Positions 11,897-21,391 of a stretch of 64,000 bases of DNA are shown here, piece by piece. Below the pieces are notes generated by a model, which had not been told where the DNA came from, did not search any database, and saw only the letters and a list, made by a program, of their open reading frames with translations. The translations under genes and the position numbers were made by a program. The stretch covers positions 7,130,001-7,194,000 of the forward strand of contig OZ005703.1 of NCBI GenBank assembly GCA_963930775.1, given 5' to 3'. Within the stretch, counting starts at the first letter, position 1. Each line of letters starts with the position of its first letter. The DNA comes from Cliona cf. orientalis (Eukaryota > Porifera > Demospongiae > Clionaida > Clionaidae).

Positions 11897-12062
11897 TGGA
11901 CTATTAATTTCGTGTTGTTCTTAGGTATAATATTATTATACATTCTATGCACAAAATCGCCATACTGTATTACTTTTGTATGGTTTAGGTGTTAGCGAAT
12001 TAGGTGAAAAGCTTCTTGTATGTGCGATTATTATTATTACAGTTAGCTATGCATAGGGCATA

Positions 12063-12225
12063 AATATCTTCCGACCAACCCATGATGCAAAAGCAGATTT
12101 TGACACTTGGCAGTATGAGCAGTATTTCACATAAATATTATGCCGCATAATATTTATGTGAAATACTGCTCATACTGCCAAGTGTCAAAATCTGCTTTTG
12201 CATCATGGGTTGGTCGGAAGATATT
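12063..12225. repeat. Perfect 163-bp palindrome (81-bp arms, 1-base centre)
   Basis: The left arm (12063-12143) and right arm (12145-12225) are exact reverse complements over 81 bases, with one base (C at 12144) between them. The arms start AATATCTTCCGACCAACCCA and include GCAAAAGCAGATTTTGACAC. The match stops abruptly at both edges. It lies between two plus-strand GPCR genes, 231 bases after one and 237 before the next. There is no coding sense. It could be a foldback transposable element, the template of a long hairpin RNA, or an assembly fold-back. Confidence 0.9.
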
Positions 12226-12462
12226 AGCTAATTAGCTCTTAGCTACCTAAGAGTGACTTTATGAAAATGGTGACCTCTGCATATTAAATTAACAATAGAG
12301 ACATACTGCTAAGTTTCACTTTTCTAATATCAGCACCTGCAAATATCACTGTATATACTCCTGCCTGGCACTGTAATTTTTAATTATAATATAGTGAGAA
12401 TACCAGTTCTGAATCAGTGCTCAATCCACTAGTAGCTAAACCTGTCCTTTAAAAAAAAATTC

Positions 12463-13647
12463 ATGCATTGTCCTCATGATCAAATGGAGTACGTTAACAA
12501 GACCCAATCTCTTGACTTCATGAACTCTACTATTGTTAACTGTACATCAAATGAAACAGATGTATTCTCACTTCTAGATCTTTACCTACCATATCAGATA
12601 AGAATTCTGCGGGCAATTATATTCGTGACTGAACTGATTCTTGGAATGTTCTTGAACACAGCCCTGATTCTACTGATCATACTTTGCAAATCTCTACATC
12701 AAAGAGGGTTTGCTACTACCATCCTTATTCTCTTTATGAACCTGGGAAACGCTGTCCCTTTGCTTTCTACCAGTGCCTACAGTGTTGTGGTAGCAGAATG
12801 GAGGCTTGGCGATAGCTTTTGTCGATTCATCGCCTCAAACACTCAAACGTTTCAAATTCAGCGCTGGTTGCTCACTACAGTACTGGTCATTGACCGTGCC
12901 CTCACAATAAATAGACCACTCAGGTATGAAAGATACGGAGCAAGAATTGTACTCTTTCTGTCAACAGCAGCTCTGATTACTGGATTTCTCAATGGCATTG
13001 TCCTATACACTGCATTGCAGTCGTGTATTGGATTCATACCAGGGATCAGTACATGCTATATTTATAGTATTACTTCAATCCGAAGATGTGGCCGATATTT
13101 GGTCTGCTCAAGCACAGGCATAATCCTGCTCGGCGGAGTCCTACCATTCATTTTATGCATGTGGATGTTCTTCAAAGCAACAAAAGCCCGGATGCTACAG
13201 GTAGCACCCATAGCTAATAACAATACTGACGGGAGAAGCACCGCAATGATTACATCATCTGCTACTCACCACTCTGTATTATCTCGCAAACAGATGTTTA
13301 CAATTTTTCTTTTCTTTTGGACACTGCTTGGATGTGCACTACCTTACTACTTTTCTTACGTTATACTTTACCTTTCGTTGGTAGCTGATTCGCCCAGAGG
13401 AAGCAAAGTAGGCTACTACTTATTAATCCTCACTCAGCCTATATATCAAGGACTGGTTATTGCAGACCCCATTGCACTCATGTGGCACAAAGATGTCAAG
13501 GAAGAGTTGAAGAAAATCAAACGCAAGATTAAACTGTATGCAACCAATGTGTTCTTTAAGCCACACACCGCTACAGTAACCATAGCACGCCACCATTGTC
13601 AGCTGTCCACTAAAGAAAGAGGGAGCGATGCTACAAGTCAACCTTAA
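12463..13647 (+). CDS. Rhodopsin-like GPCR, divergent D-R-A type (array member 2)
   Basis: An intronless 394-residue receptor from a different subgroup than its neighbours. Four N-glycosylation sequons lie in the first 32 residues (Asn12, 21, 26, 30). TM3 ends VIDRALTINRPLRY, a D-R-A variant of D-R-Y. TM6 holds GCALPYYFSY, which lines up with CWLPYY with Ala for the toggle-switch Trp. TM7 ends ADPIALMWHKDVKEEL, a DPxxL version of NPxxY. A Cys-rich second extracellular loop follows TM4. It is class A by layout; the ligand cannot be told. It shares little word-level similarity with the minus-strand array, so it is not a recent duplicate of it. Met8 (12484) is an alternative start. Confidence 0.82.
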   Translation: MHCPHDQMEYVNKTQSLDFMNSTIVNCTSNETDVFSLLDLYLPYQIRILRAIIFVTELILGMFLNTALILLIILCKSLHQRGFATTILILFMNLGNAVPLLSTSAYSVVVAEWRLGDSFCRFIASNTQTFQIQRWLLTTVLVIDRALTINRPLRYERYGARIVLFLSTAALITGFLNGIVLYTALQSCIGFIPGISTCYIYSITSIRRCGRYLVCSSTGIILLGGVLPFILCMWMFFKATKARMLQVAPIANNNTDGRSTAMITSSATHHSVLSRKQMFTIFLFFWTLLGCALPYYFSYVILYLSLVADSPRGSKVGYYLLILTQPIYQGLVIADPIALMWHKDVKEELKKIKRKIKLYATNVFFKPHTATVTIARHHCQLSTKERGSDATSQP

Positions 13648-13954
13648 AGCTTGGAGTCAATAATTAATTTTGATGAAATCACAATTAACTGTATTGAAGA
13701 TTTTTAAACCCAGAAGACTTAGTACTAGTAGTATAGCTAGCATTCAATAAGAGCATAATATAGCTATAGTGATTCTTTCTTTTTGCATGGTGGCTGCTAG
13801 CCGATTATTGCAAATCATGCAAATAACAGAAATGTTCATTATCATCACTGTAGTAATAATAGCTTCATAAATTTAATTAGCTTGCTAATTTCCTTCAGAT
13901 ATGTCTCGCTCATGATCAGTAGCTATCTGCCATTAATATTGCTACTTAGCAACC

Positions 13955-14094
13955 AATGAAACAGCTCAAAATCTGATAATTATTATTTTTAAGCAACTTG
14001 GTATCAGCAGGAATAATAAGGCTTAGCTATTAAGTAATGAAACAGCTCAAAATAATTATTGATTATTTTTAAGCAACTTGGTATCAGCAGGAAT
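13955..14094. repeat. Tandem direct repeat, two 60-base copies
   Basis: The copies at 13955-14014 and 14036-14094 both start AATGAAACAGCTCAAAAT and end TAAGCAACTTGGTATCAGCA plus GGAAT, differing by a few bases in the AT-rich middle. They lie between the convergent ends of two GPCR genes, next to the stop codon of the minus-strand one. A local duplication is the simplest explanation. No other feature is seen between 13648 and 14136. Confidence 0.75.
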
Positions 14095-14136
14095 TATGTA
14101 CATGTGGCTTATAATAGCTACAGTTTATTTTTACTG

Positions 14137-15336
14137 TTATTGTTCCTCTGGCATTGGAGAGATTTTTGTATGCAGGCGCTGTATCTTTGGAGGAGATCCA
14201 ACTTTATTCTTTGGTTTAGCCGTCTTCTTGTGAACGTTTCTTAGAGGAACTGTAGTGTGAACTGGAGAATCACCTAAATAAGGCTTTAGCTCACACTTAA
14301 ACAATCCCTTCACACGGTTTCGAAGCCGTTTATTGGATAGAATCAGATAGAGTGGGTTGGTGGTTGGAAAGAGCAAAATTATTAAAAGCACTGTGAAATA
14401 AATTTCAAACTTTGGATCTTGGTGATCTTCATCGAATAGAATATAGTTTCTTAGGATGTTAGCATATCCCATTACATAGCTGACAAAAACTGAGAAGAAA
14501 TATATAAAGTAGATAAATGCTAAAGATTTTGCAGTGCCTTCCTCCCCAGTTGCATTAAATTTTTGTGGCCTACTATAGTCACGCTCATCGATTCTCACAC
14601 TCGTTTGTGACTGTTCAGAATTGGAAAATCTTATCCGCTGATTACATTTCAGATTACGAAGCTTGAGAAGTATTAGCAAAAATGTGAAGAAACTTATCAA
14701 AATGATGATAGTTGAAAGAAGCCAGAACCCAATAAGAGATATAGTCCTGAAAATGAACTTAATATTATTTCTTGAAGAATCCTGCTTGAGTTGATAGCAC
14801 ACAAAATGTTCATTATCTAGTGGGTTGAAGAGCTCATCTGCCACATGCCAAAGGCCAGATAGTGTACTAACAACTAATACTGTCCAGACTATTGCGGATC
14901 GAACATAAGCTCGTTTCTTATCTGGGCGTGAATTTCCTTTCACAACTTTGTACTTATCTCGACTGATTATGAGGTAGAGCACGAGATAGACCAGATTGGT
15001 CAAGTTGGTCATAAACCAGTTCAGAACACACATGGCACTGCCAAGCACCCACCTTTGACTCACTATCAGAGTGAATAAGCAGAATAGACTGAAAGCTCCC
15101 ATGAATCCAGCAATGCTAAGCGAGAATAGGTAGATATTGATGTTATTGTTGTGTTTGTGCACGCAGGCCAGTATCACCAGTGCCAGTAGGATGGTATTTG
15201 ATATCACAGCTACCAACAGTTCGATGGCAATGATTGGTGCAAATGCCAACACTCCTTTCAGTAGTCGGTCATCATCACCAAGTTCGTCAGTGAAATTGGT
15301 AATTATTGCAGAGTTGTTAATACTGGAGTTCTCCAT
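14137..15336 (-). CDS. Rhodopsin-like GPCR, Lys-variant family (array member 3)
   Basis: An intronless 399-residue receptor, the most divergent of the five minus-strand paralogues. N-terminal Asn-Ser/Thr sequons are followed by TM1 (about 30-58), TM2 with NNNINIYLFSLSIAG, and a TM3 Cys in GSAMCVLNW. TM3 ends IISRDKYKVVKG: by alignment with the ISRERYKVIKD receptor nearby, the Arg of D/E-R-Y is Lys. The ECL2 Cys is in HFVCYQL. TM6 is preceded by GEEGTAKSLAFIY. TM7 reads NPLYLILSNKRLR, with Leu at the usual Tyr. The Cys in GLFKCEL suits palmitoylation. Ligand and G-protein coupling are unknown. On the sense strand an AATAAA lies within 15 bases past the stop. Upstream DNA at 15464-15530 is homologous to 17570-17640 upstream of the next paralogue. 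Confidence 0.85.
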   Translation of the reverse strand: MENSSINNSAIITNFTDELGDDDRLLKGVLAFAPIIAIELLVAVISNTILLALVILACVHKHNNNINIYLFSLSIAGFMGAFSLFCLFTLIVSQRWVLGSAMCVLNWFMTNLTNLVYLVLYLIISRDKYKVVKGNSRPDKKRAYVRSAIVWTVLVVSTLSGLWHVADELFNPLDNEHFVCYQLKQDSSRNNIKFIFRTISLIGFWLLSTIIILISFFTFLLILLKLRNLKCNQRIRFSNSEQSQTSVRIDERDYSRPQKFNATGEEGTAKSLAFIYFIYFFSVFVSYVMGYANILRNYILFDEDHQDPKFEIYFTVLLIILLFPTTNPLYLILSNKRLRNRVKGLFKCELKPYLGDSPVHTTVPLRNVHKKTAKPKNKVGSPPKIQRLHTKISPMPEEQ

Positions 15337-15992
15337 TGCGACTTGCTATAGCAAACAAAGTGATCGAATTAAAAGTGTGGAAACAGTTTATAGCTACACT
15401 ATATCAGCAGTGCATGCATGCATGCATGCAGATATGCTTTTATAAGTATTCTCACTTGTCACTACATTCCAAGAGCTTGCAGATTTTCCAATTGAAAAGC
15501 TTAATATTCACAAAATTTACAAAATTAGGTACATGAAGTTACTAAATTGCAAAGGGGTTATTGGCAGAATCCAAATCTCAATAATTTTTTTGTGCATGTA
15601 TGACAAATAATGTACGTAATCAGAGCTGGTGCCAGGTTGAACTATGCATGCATAGCTATAATGCTATATATGCATAGGAAAATTAATGATGATGTATGTC
15701 CTGTTTGGTGCACATGCATGTATAACATTATACTTGTAACATGACCTAAATATGCATCCCCAATGTTATTGAGAACTCCATCATTGAAAGATAAACAATT
15801 GTGTAGCTATACTCATGAAATTTCTAGTTTCCACTGATGGAGTTACGTATGCACCAAGATTTACATGCAACATCATAATTATATATAAAATTTCACCATT
15901 GCACAGCAAATAATTTATAACAAGCATACTTAAATTACAGTAGCTTAGAGGATCAGTCATGTGAATCACTAGCTATAGCCTGGGTGTCAGAA
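15337..15992. other. Intergenic spacer between GPCR paralogues
   Basis: AT-rich DNA with no gene seen. It contains a CATG run at 15413-15430 and, at 15464-15530, a segment (ATTCCAAGAGCTTGCAG...) that matches 17570-17640. That match indicates that the upstream DNA was duplicated together with the receptor genes. Confidence 0.55.
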
Positions 15993-17162
15993 CTACGCTG
16001 CGGCTTTTCCATCTTCGATAAGTGGCACTATTTTTTTATTCGTCTTCAGATAAAGGAGAGAATGAGTTTTCTTTGGTTCTGGACTAACCATTGGTGAGTG
16101 CACAGGAGATGCCTCTACCTCAGGGCTTAGAGTACACTTAAATAGGTCCTTTACTCGAGTGCGAAGACGCTTATTACTCAAGATGAGGAATACAGGATTG
16201 GTACTTGGAAAGAAGTTGATTATCAGTGTTATCAGAAAAAAAAATTGATAATCAGCCCCATCTTCCCTTTCAGGAGGTAAGGTGAAATTTAGGATGGTTT
16301 GGATGTAGTACATTAAAAAGCTGATGAAGATACAGCTGAATTGGATGAAGTAGACAAGTATCAGCGACTTTGCCGTTCTCACTTCTCCGGTATGATAGAG
16401 TGGCTTATCACGTCTGTTTATTCCGACAGTAATACTGGTTTGACTAGCTTGCTTTGCAATGATTCGACGATGATTTTTGAGCTCACGCAATTCTAGCAAG
16501 ATACGCACAAAGTTTGAAAAAGTGATTACGATGATGATAGAGGATATTACCCAAAAACTGATCACATAAACTGTGACGCGAATGATTCTATCCCTGTCAT
16601 TGATACGCACACTTGTAAGTCCAAAGCAGACAAAATTTCCAAATTTGACTAAAGGGCTTTGAACTATTGTCCAAATCCAAGCAAGATAGATGATAGCGCT
16701 AGCACCATTTGCTGCTACCCAGATCAAAGCAGAAGTTATATATGCTCTCTTGTTTGTTGGTCGGCCATAAAGTGGATCCTTCACTCCCTTCAGCTTGTCT
16801 CGACTGATGAGAAGATAAATGAGGATAAAAAAGACATTGTAGGTATACACCAAGTAGTAATTGATGTTGCATACAGCAAAGTCAAGTATCCATCGACGTG
16901 CTATAACTACTGTCAAAACACAGAAGATGTTGAATGCTCCTATCAGTCCTCCAATGGCCATGGAGAACAAGTAGATATTGATGTTGTTGTTGAGCTTCTT
17001 AACGCATGCTAGTATCACCAGTGCCAGTAGAATAGCATTGGACACAATGGCAGCCACCAGCTCTAGTAGAAGGAAGGGAGCAAATGCCACTGCACTGATT
17101 GGCAGCAGAAGAGGAGTAGTAGAGTCATTCTCTGTGGTAGTGAGGATACTATCATTCTCCAT
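15993..17162 (-). CDS. Rhodopsin-like GPCR, Lys-variant family (array member 4)
   Basis: An intronless 389-residue receptor starting MENDS, as do its closest paralogues. The N-terminus has Asn-Asp-Ser-Thr-type sequons. TM1 to TM2 (LVAAIVSNAILLALVILA, then KKLNNNINIYLFSMAIGG) is nearly the same as in the next three genes, even at the DNA level. TM3 carries the disulfide Cys (FAVCNINYY) and ends LISRDKLKGVKDPL, where D-K-L replaces D/E-R-Y. The ECL2 Cys is in NFVCFGL. TM6 follows GEVRTAKSLILVY. TM7 reads NPVFLILSNKRLR, then LFKCTLSPEVEASPVH. It is class A by layout; the ligand is unknown. A shared upstream motif lies at 17297-17311. Confidence 0.87.
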   Translation of the reverse strand: MENDSILTTTENDSTTPLLLPISAVAFAPFLLLELVAAIVSNAILLALVILACVKKLNNNINIYLFSMAIGGLIGAFNIFCVLTVVIARRWILDFAVCNINYYLVYTYNVFFILIYLLISRDKLKGVKDPLYGRPTNKRAYITSALIWVAANGASAIIYLAWIWTIVQSPLVKFGNFVCFGLTSVRINDRDRIIRVTVYVISFWVISSIIIVITFSNFVRILLELRELKNHRRIIAKQASQTSITVGINRRDKPLYHTGEVRTAKSLILVYFIQFSCIFISFLMYYIQTILNFTLPPEREDGADYQFFFLITLIINFFPSTNPVFLILSNKRLRTRVKDLFKCTLSPEVEASPVHSPMVSPEPKKTHSLLYLKTNKKIVPLIEDGKAAA

Positions 17163-17898
17163 TGCTGTAGCTTACAAAGAAACACAAAATGAGAGATGCT
17201 TTCTTAAATAGCCACTAGCTCAGATGAAGCATTATGTAATGGAGGTATGAACAGAATAATAATAATAATAATGTTGGTATTACAAGGTTGAATCGAATGG
17301 TGCTAAATTGAACATTTTTATGTCATGTCACAAACATTTAATATTACGCAACAGCATAATAATATTATTATTCAGTGTATCACGTGATTTAATTATCACC
17401 CATTGATTATTTGCATTACCAACAAGGTGCATAATCACGTCCTTGGTGTATGTGCACATACCTTTTATACTCCCACAATGTTAGCGCTGGCTATAGCTAA
17501 TACCAAACAATTGAGTCGATAACAAAATTGACTGAAAGGCACAATTTTAGCACAAACTGCTCAATTCTACATTCCAACAGCTTGCAGCAAATTTTATAAT
17601 TGAAATACTTGATCCTCACAAAATTAATGCACTATATTATTATCAAGTCATTGTGAAACGAATAATCACAGTATTGGCTCCAGACAACTATAATATTATT
17701 ATGTCATGATAAACATTGATGCTAAACGAAGCAGTTAGCTACTTAATTAAGTAGAGCAACTCTACACAATATTAATATTACATAATGTCACCTTTGCACA
17801 ACAGTATTATTAATTTTTGTAACTAGCAATAAGCATAATGTCATTAACAGCTAAAAAGAGTCATGTCATCCACTGTGTGGTGCATGTGATAGGAATCA
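17163..17898. other. Intergenic spacer between GPCR paralogues
   Basis: No gene seen. It holds the shared upstream motif at 17297-17311, an (AAT)n run at 17257-17271, and the 17570-17640 segment homologous to 15464-15530. Confidence 0.5.
17297..17311 (-). promoter_or_regulatory. Shared GPCR upstream motif, copy 1
   Basis: ATGGTGCTAAATTGA on the plus strand (sense TCAATTTAGCACCAT) lies 134 bases before the start codon of the receptor at 15993-17162. Nearly the same word lies 91-134 bases before the start codons of the other three close paralogues. It may be a core-promoter element or just shared ancestry. Confidence 0.4.
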
Positions 17899-19092
17899 TT
17901 ACAGCTCTGAGTCAGAACTATGCTTTTCCATTGATACCTTAAGTGGCACTATTTTATTTGTTTTCAGATCAAGGAGAACGGGAGGTTTTGGCTCAACTGT
18001 CGGCAAGTGTACAGGAGAGGCTTCCACCTCAGGACTTAGAGTACACTTGAATAGGTCCTTTACTCGAGTACGAAGACGCTTATTGCTCAAGATAAGAAAT
18101 ACAGGATTTACACATGGAAAAAGGTTGATCATCAGTGGTATCACAAAATATATTTGAATGTCAGGGCCATCCACTTCCTCAGGGGATAGGACAAGGTTTC
18201 GAATCGTTTGGGGGTAAAACATTAATAAGCTGATAGTGTTACAGCTGAAGTTGATAAAATAGACGAGAATTAGCGACTTGGCTGTTCTCTCTTCTCCAGT
18301 AGGATAGAGTGGCTTATCGTGCCCTTTTATTCTACTGGTTTGACTGGTTTGATTGGTTTGACTGCTTTCATTTGCAAACTGTTGACGAAGCTTCTTGAGC
18401 CTGCGCATTTCTAGCAAGATGCGCATAAAGTTTGAAAGAGTGGTCACAATGATAATCGAGTTTATTATCCAAAAAATGATCACAAAAGAGGATATACGAA
18501 TGAACCTACCACTGTCCTCAATCCGCTCATTTGTAAACCCTAAACAGACAAAATTTCCATAATCAACGGAACTGTTTCGAGCCATGTGCCAAATCAAAGT
18601 AAGATAGATGATAGTTCCACCACCATTAGCTGCTATCCATATCAAAACAGAGGCTATAGACGCTCTCCTTTTAGTCGGTCGAGCATGAAGTGGGTTCTTC
18701 ACTACCTTCAGCTTGTCTCGACTGATGACAAGATAAAGGAATACGAAAAACACATTGTAGACATTCAGTAGATAGCGGCTGATGTTGCATGCAGTGAGTC
18801 CAAGTACCCAGCGACGTGCCACAACTATCGACAGTAAGAAAAAGATGTCGATTGCTCCGATCAGTCCTCCAATGGCCAAGGAGAACAAGTAGATATTGAT
18901 GTTGTTGTTGAGCTTCTTAACGCATGCTAGTATCACCAGTGCCAGTAGGATAGCATTGGACACAATGGCAGCCACCAGCTGCAGTAGAAGGAAGGGAGCA
19001 AATGCCACTGCACCAATTGGCAGCAGCACTAGTGCAGACACATTTATAGTAGTATTGAGGCTACTATCACTCTCCATAGATAATGATGTCAA
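17899..19092 (-). CDS. Rhodopsin-like GPCR, Lys-variant family (array member 5)
   Basis: An intronless 397-residue frame. The paralogues all begin at the Met aligned with residue 6 (19077; MESDSSLNTT), so that is the more likely start, giving 392 residues. TM1-TM2 matches its neighbours closely. TM3 has the Cys in GLTACNISR and ends VISRDKLKVVKNPL, with Lys for the conserved Arg. The ECL2 Cys is in NFVCLGF. ICL3 has the repeated word QTNQTSQTS. TM6 follows GEERTAKSLILVY, and TM7 reads NPVFLILSNKRLR, then LFKCTLSPEVEASPVH. The tail is short. Most differences from the paralogues fall in TM3 to TM5 and the loops, the parts that usually shape ligand binding. Ligand unknown. Confidence 0.87.
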   Translation of the reverse strand: MTSLSMESDSSLNTTINVSALVLLPIGAVAFAPFLLLQLVAAIVSNAILLALVILACVKKLNNNINIYLFSLAIGGLIGAIDIFFLLSIVVARRWVLGLTACNISRYLLNVYNVFFVFLYLVISRDKLKVVKNPLHARPTKRRASIASVLIWIAANGGGTIIYLTLIWHMARNSSVDYGNFVCLGFTNERIEDSGRFIRISSFVIIFWIINSIIIVTTLSNFMRILLEMRRLKKLRQQFANESSQTNQTSQTSRIKGHDKPLYPTGEERTAKSLILVYFINFSCNTISLLMFYPQTIRNLVLSPEEVDGPDIQIYFVIPLMINLFPCVNPVFLILSNKRLRTRVKDLFKCTLSPEVEASPVHLPTVEPKPPVLLDLKTNKIVPLKVSMEKHSSDSEL

Positions 19093-19686
19093 CGTCTCGA
19101 GAATAAATTATCTCTTCAATAAGTGTTCTCGCATTAAAAGCAGCCAGAATGCAACTCAGACATTATTAATAGTGCTAGTTTAAGAAATTATGATTGATAC
19201 ATTCCTAAACTTTGCACATTTTTATCAGCATGTAATTTAATCCATTGCTATTTCATGTAGATTCGTAAGTAAATATCTTACGAATATTGCCTTTTAACGC
19301 CCACTAATATACAAGTGCCAGTAGAATCAGCACAATGGCAGCCACCAATTCTTGTGGCTAGGCGCTAGATATAGCTAATTAATGCATTCAGCCCAGGCAG
19401 AAACAAAATCAGTAATTTTACTATGAAGTAAAATCGATATCTACGTATACGGACCACATGCATTTCTTGAACTTGCACATTAAATTTTTTGTTTGAGCCA
19501 TAGCACAATAATTGTAATATCTATGTAAATATTAACAAAATTTTAGAAGCTACATTCAATTTAGTTTTAAATACTCTATTTTAAGCTACTATACAATAAT
19601 AATTAAGAATTAGCAACACTGATCCTAATAACCACAAATTAATAGGCATTATAATAATATTATGACATTGTTATGGTGCTAACAAA
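19093..19686. other. Intergenic spacer between GPCR paralogues
   Basis: No gene seen. The upstream motif copy is at 19169-19183. At 19314-19346, GTGCCAGTAGAATCAGCACA followed by ATGGCAGCCACCA resembles the TM1 coding DNA of the array, so this may be a small relic of a receptor copy. Confidence 0.4.
19169..19183 (-). promoter_or_regulatory. Shared GPCR upstream motif, copy 2
   Basis: ATAGTGCTAGTTTAA on the plus strand lies 91 bases before the likely start (19077). It is followed outward by a CTAAACTTTGCACAT segment (about 19205) that also occurs beside copy 3 (about 20998). Confidence 0.35.
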
Positions 19687-20847
19687 TTACTCCTGGACCA
19701 GTAAAACTTCGGGTGAGACTTGATTCTTCTTCATTGGAAAGATGAATTTAGAAGCTTTCTTAGCTTTCACCATTCCATTGTGTATAGGAGATGCCTCCAT
19801 TTCAGGGGTCAGAGTACACTTGAATAGTTCCTTTACACGAGTGCGGAACCGTTTATTGCTCAAAATCAGAAATACAGGATTTATGCATGGGAAAAACTCC
19901 ACGATCAGTAGTATCACAAAATAGAATTTAAAGTCAGTACTACCTTGAGGTTGAATGAAATTGCTGATAGCCTGTGCAAAAGTCATTCCAACGCTGATGA
20001 AGACACAGCTGAACTGGATAAAAAAGACAAAAGTTAGTGACTTAGCTGTCCTCTGTTCTCCTGTACAAAAGATTGGTTTATCAAGCTTGTCGATTGTGAT
20101 ATCTTCTCTGGTTTGGGCTTCCTTGGCGTGGCGTAGGCGAAACACTTTAAGCTTCCGCAGCTCGACCAAGATGTACATAAAGTTGGAGAAGGTAACAGCA
20201 ACAATGACGGTAAACGTCACCCAAAGGCAGAATAATGACAGTGATAAGAGGATAAATCTAAGCATTTCACTGACCCCTTGATTCGAAAGACCAAAGCAGA
20301 CAAAATGTCCATGCTCAATAATAAGGCTAAGGCTATCTAGTTGATTTAAATTTCTAAAAATCCAAGCTATACAAAGAGCGATTGCAACACTAGAGGAAGA
20401 AAACCAGACTATAAATGCAGAATTTAGATATGCTCTTTTGTTAGTTGATCGTCCTTTTATAGGATCCTTCACTTCTTTCAGCTTGTCTCGACTGATGACA
20501 AGATATATTAGGAGAAAGAAAAAATTATAGAAAATTGTAATGTACCAATTTATACTGCATATGACAAAACCTAGTATCCAGTAGCGTGCCAAGACTTGTA
20601 TAAGCAAACAAAAGATTGAGAATGCTCCCATCAGTCCTCCAATGGCCAAGGAGAATAAGTAGATATTGATGTTGTTATTGAGCTTCTTAACGCATGCTAG
20701 TATCACCAATGCCAGTAGAATAGCATTGGACACAATGGCAGCCACCAGCTGCAGTAGAAGGAAGGGAGCAAATGCCACTGCACCGATTGGCAGGAGCACT
20801 AGTGCAGACTCATTTACAGTAGTGTTGAGGCTACTGTCATTCTCCAT
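19687..20847 (-). CDS. Rhodopsin-like GPCR, Lys-variant family (array member 6)
   Basis: An intronless 386-residue receptor starting MENDSSLNTT. TM1-TM2 is nearly identical to its neighbours. TM3 has the Cys in GFVICSINWY and ends VISRDKLKEVKDPI, D-K-L for D/E-R-Y. The ECL2 loop is longer (HFVCFGLSNQG, preceded by LNQLDSLSLIIEHG). TM5 (about 200-225) differs strongly from its paralogues. TM6 follows GEQRTAKSLTFVFF. TM7 reads NPVFLILSNKRFR, then LFKCTLTPEMEASPIH. The tail ends in a Lys-rich stretch. Ligand unknown. It lies about 600 bases from each neighbour, giving a 1.7-1.9 kb tandem period. Confidence 0.87.
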   Translation of the reverse strand: MENDSSLNTTVNESALVLLPIGAVAFAPFLLLQLVAAIVSNAILLALVILACVKKLNNNINIYLFSLAIGGLMGAFSIFCLLIQVLARYWILGFVICSINWYITIFYNFFFLLIYLVISRDKLKEVKDPIKGRSTNKRAYLNSAFIVWFSSSSVAIALCIAWIFRNLNQLDSLSLIIEHGHFVCFGLSNQGVSEMLRFILLSLSLFCLWVTFTVIVAVTFSNFMYILVELRKLKVFRLRHAKEAQTREDITIDKLDKPIFCTGEQRTAKSLTFVFFIQFSCVFISVGMTFAQAISNFIQPQGSTDFKFYFVILLIVEFFPCINPVFLILSNKRFRTRVKELFKCTLTPEMEASPIHNGMVKAKKASKFIFPMKKNQVSPEVLLVQE

Positions 20848-21391
20848 AGCAGCTATCGATATCTCAAGAATAATGGTTAATTTTCTAGATCTTCAGCAAG
20901 TTTTCTTGCATTGAATCGAGGAAAACAGCCAAATGTAGCTAGCTCAAAAAAATGGTGCTAGATTAAGAAATGATGATCAATAGGAGAGGTACATGCCTAA
21001 AATTTGCACATAATCAATCCTGGTACCATCACTGAGATACATATTCACATAATTATCATGCAGTGTCAGTGGATTCCATGAGTAAGGATTTTCTGAATAC
21101 TGTATTTAGAATCTCAGGAAGGAATTCAGAAGCATGATGATGATACTGTTCTAACAACCAGACTTAGACTATGCATACCACAAAAATTAATAATGACTAA
21201 AAATTAATTACTAACATCAATATGCATTTTGGAATCTCGGGAAGGAAGCATGATTACATTGTATATAAGATGGAACTCAGTCTTTGACAATAAATTAATA
21301 AGTTATTGCAATTGGCTATATATCATAAACTAAATATATCTATGGCTTGGTAAAAGATGGAAGTCTAGCTATAGCTATTAATTTTATTCGT
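20848..21391. other. Intergenic spacer between GPCR paralogues
   Basis: AT-rich with no gene seen. It holds the upstream motif at 20952-20966 and two related words, AATCTCAGGAAGGAATTCAG (about 21111) and AATCTCGGGAAGGAAGCATG (about 21233), suggesting an internal duplication of about 120 bases. Confidence 0.45.
20952..20966 (-). promoter_or_regulatory. Shared GPCR upstream motif, copy 3
   Basis: ATGGTGCTAGATTAA lies 104 bases before the start codon of the receptor at 19687-20847, in the same relative place as in the other close paralogues. Confidence 0.4.
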
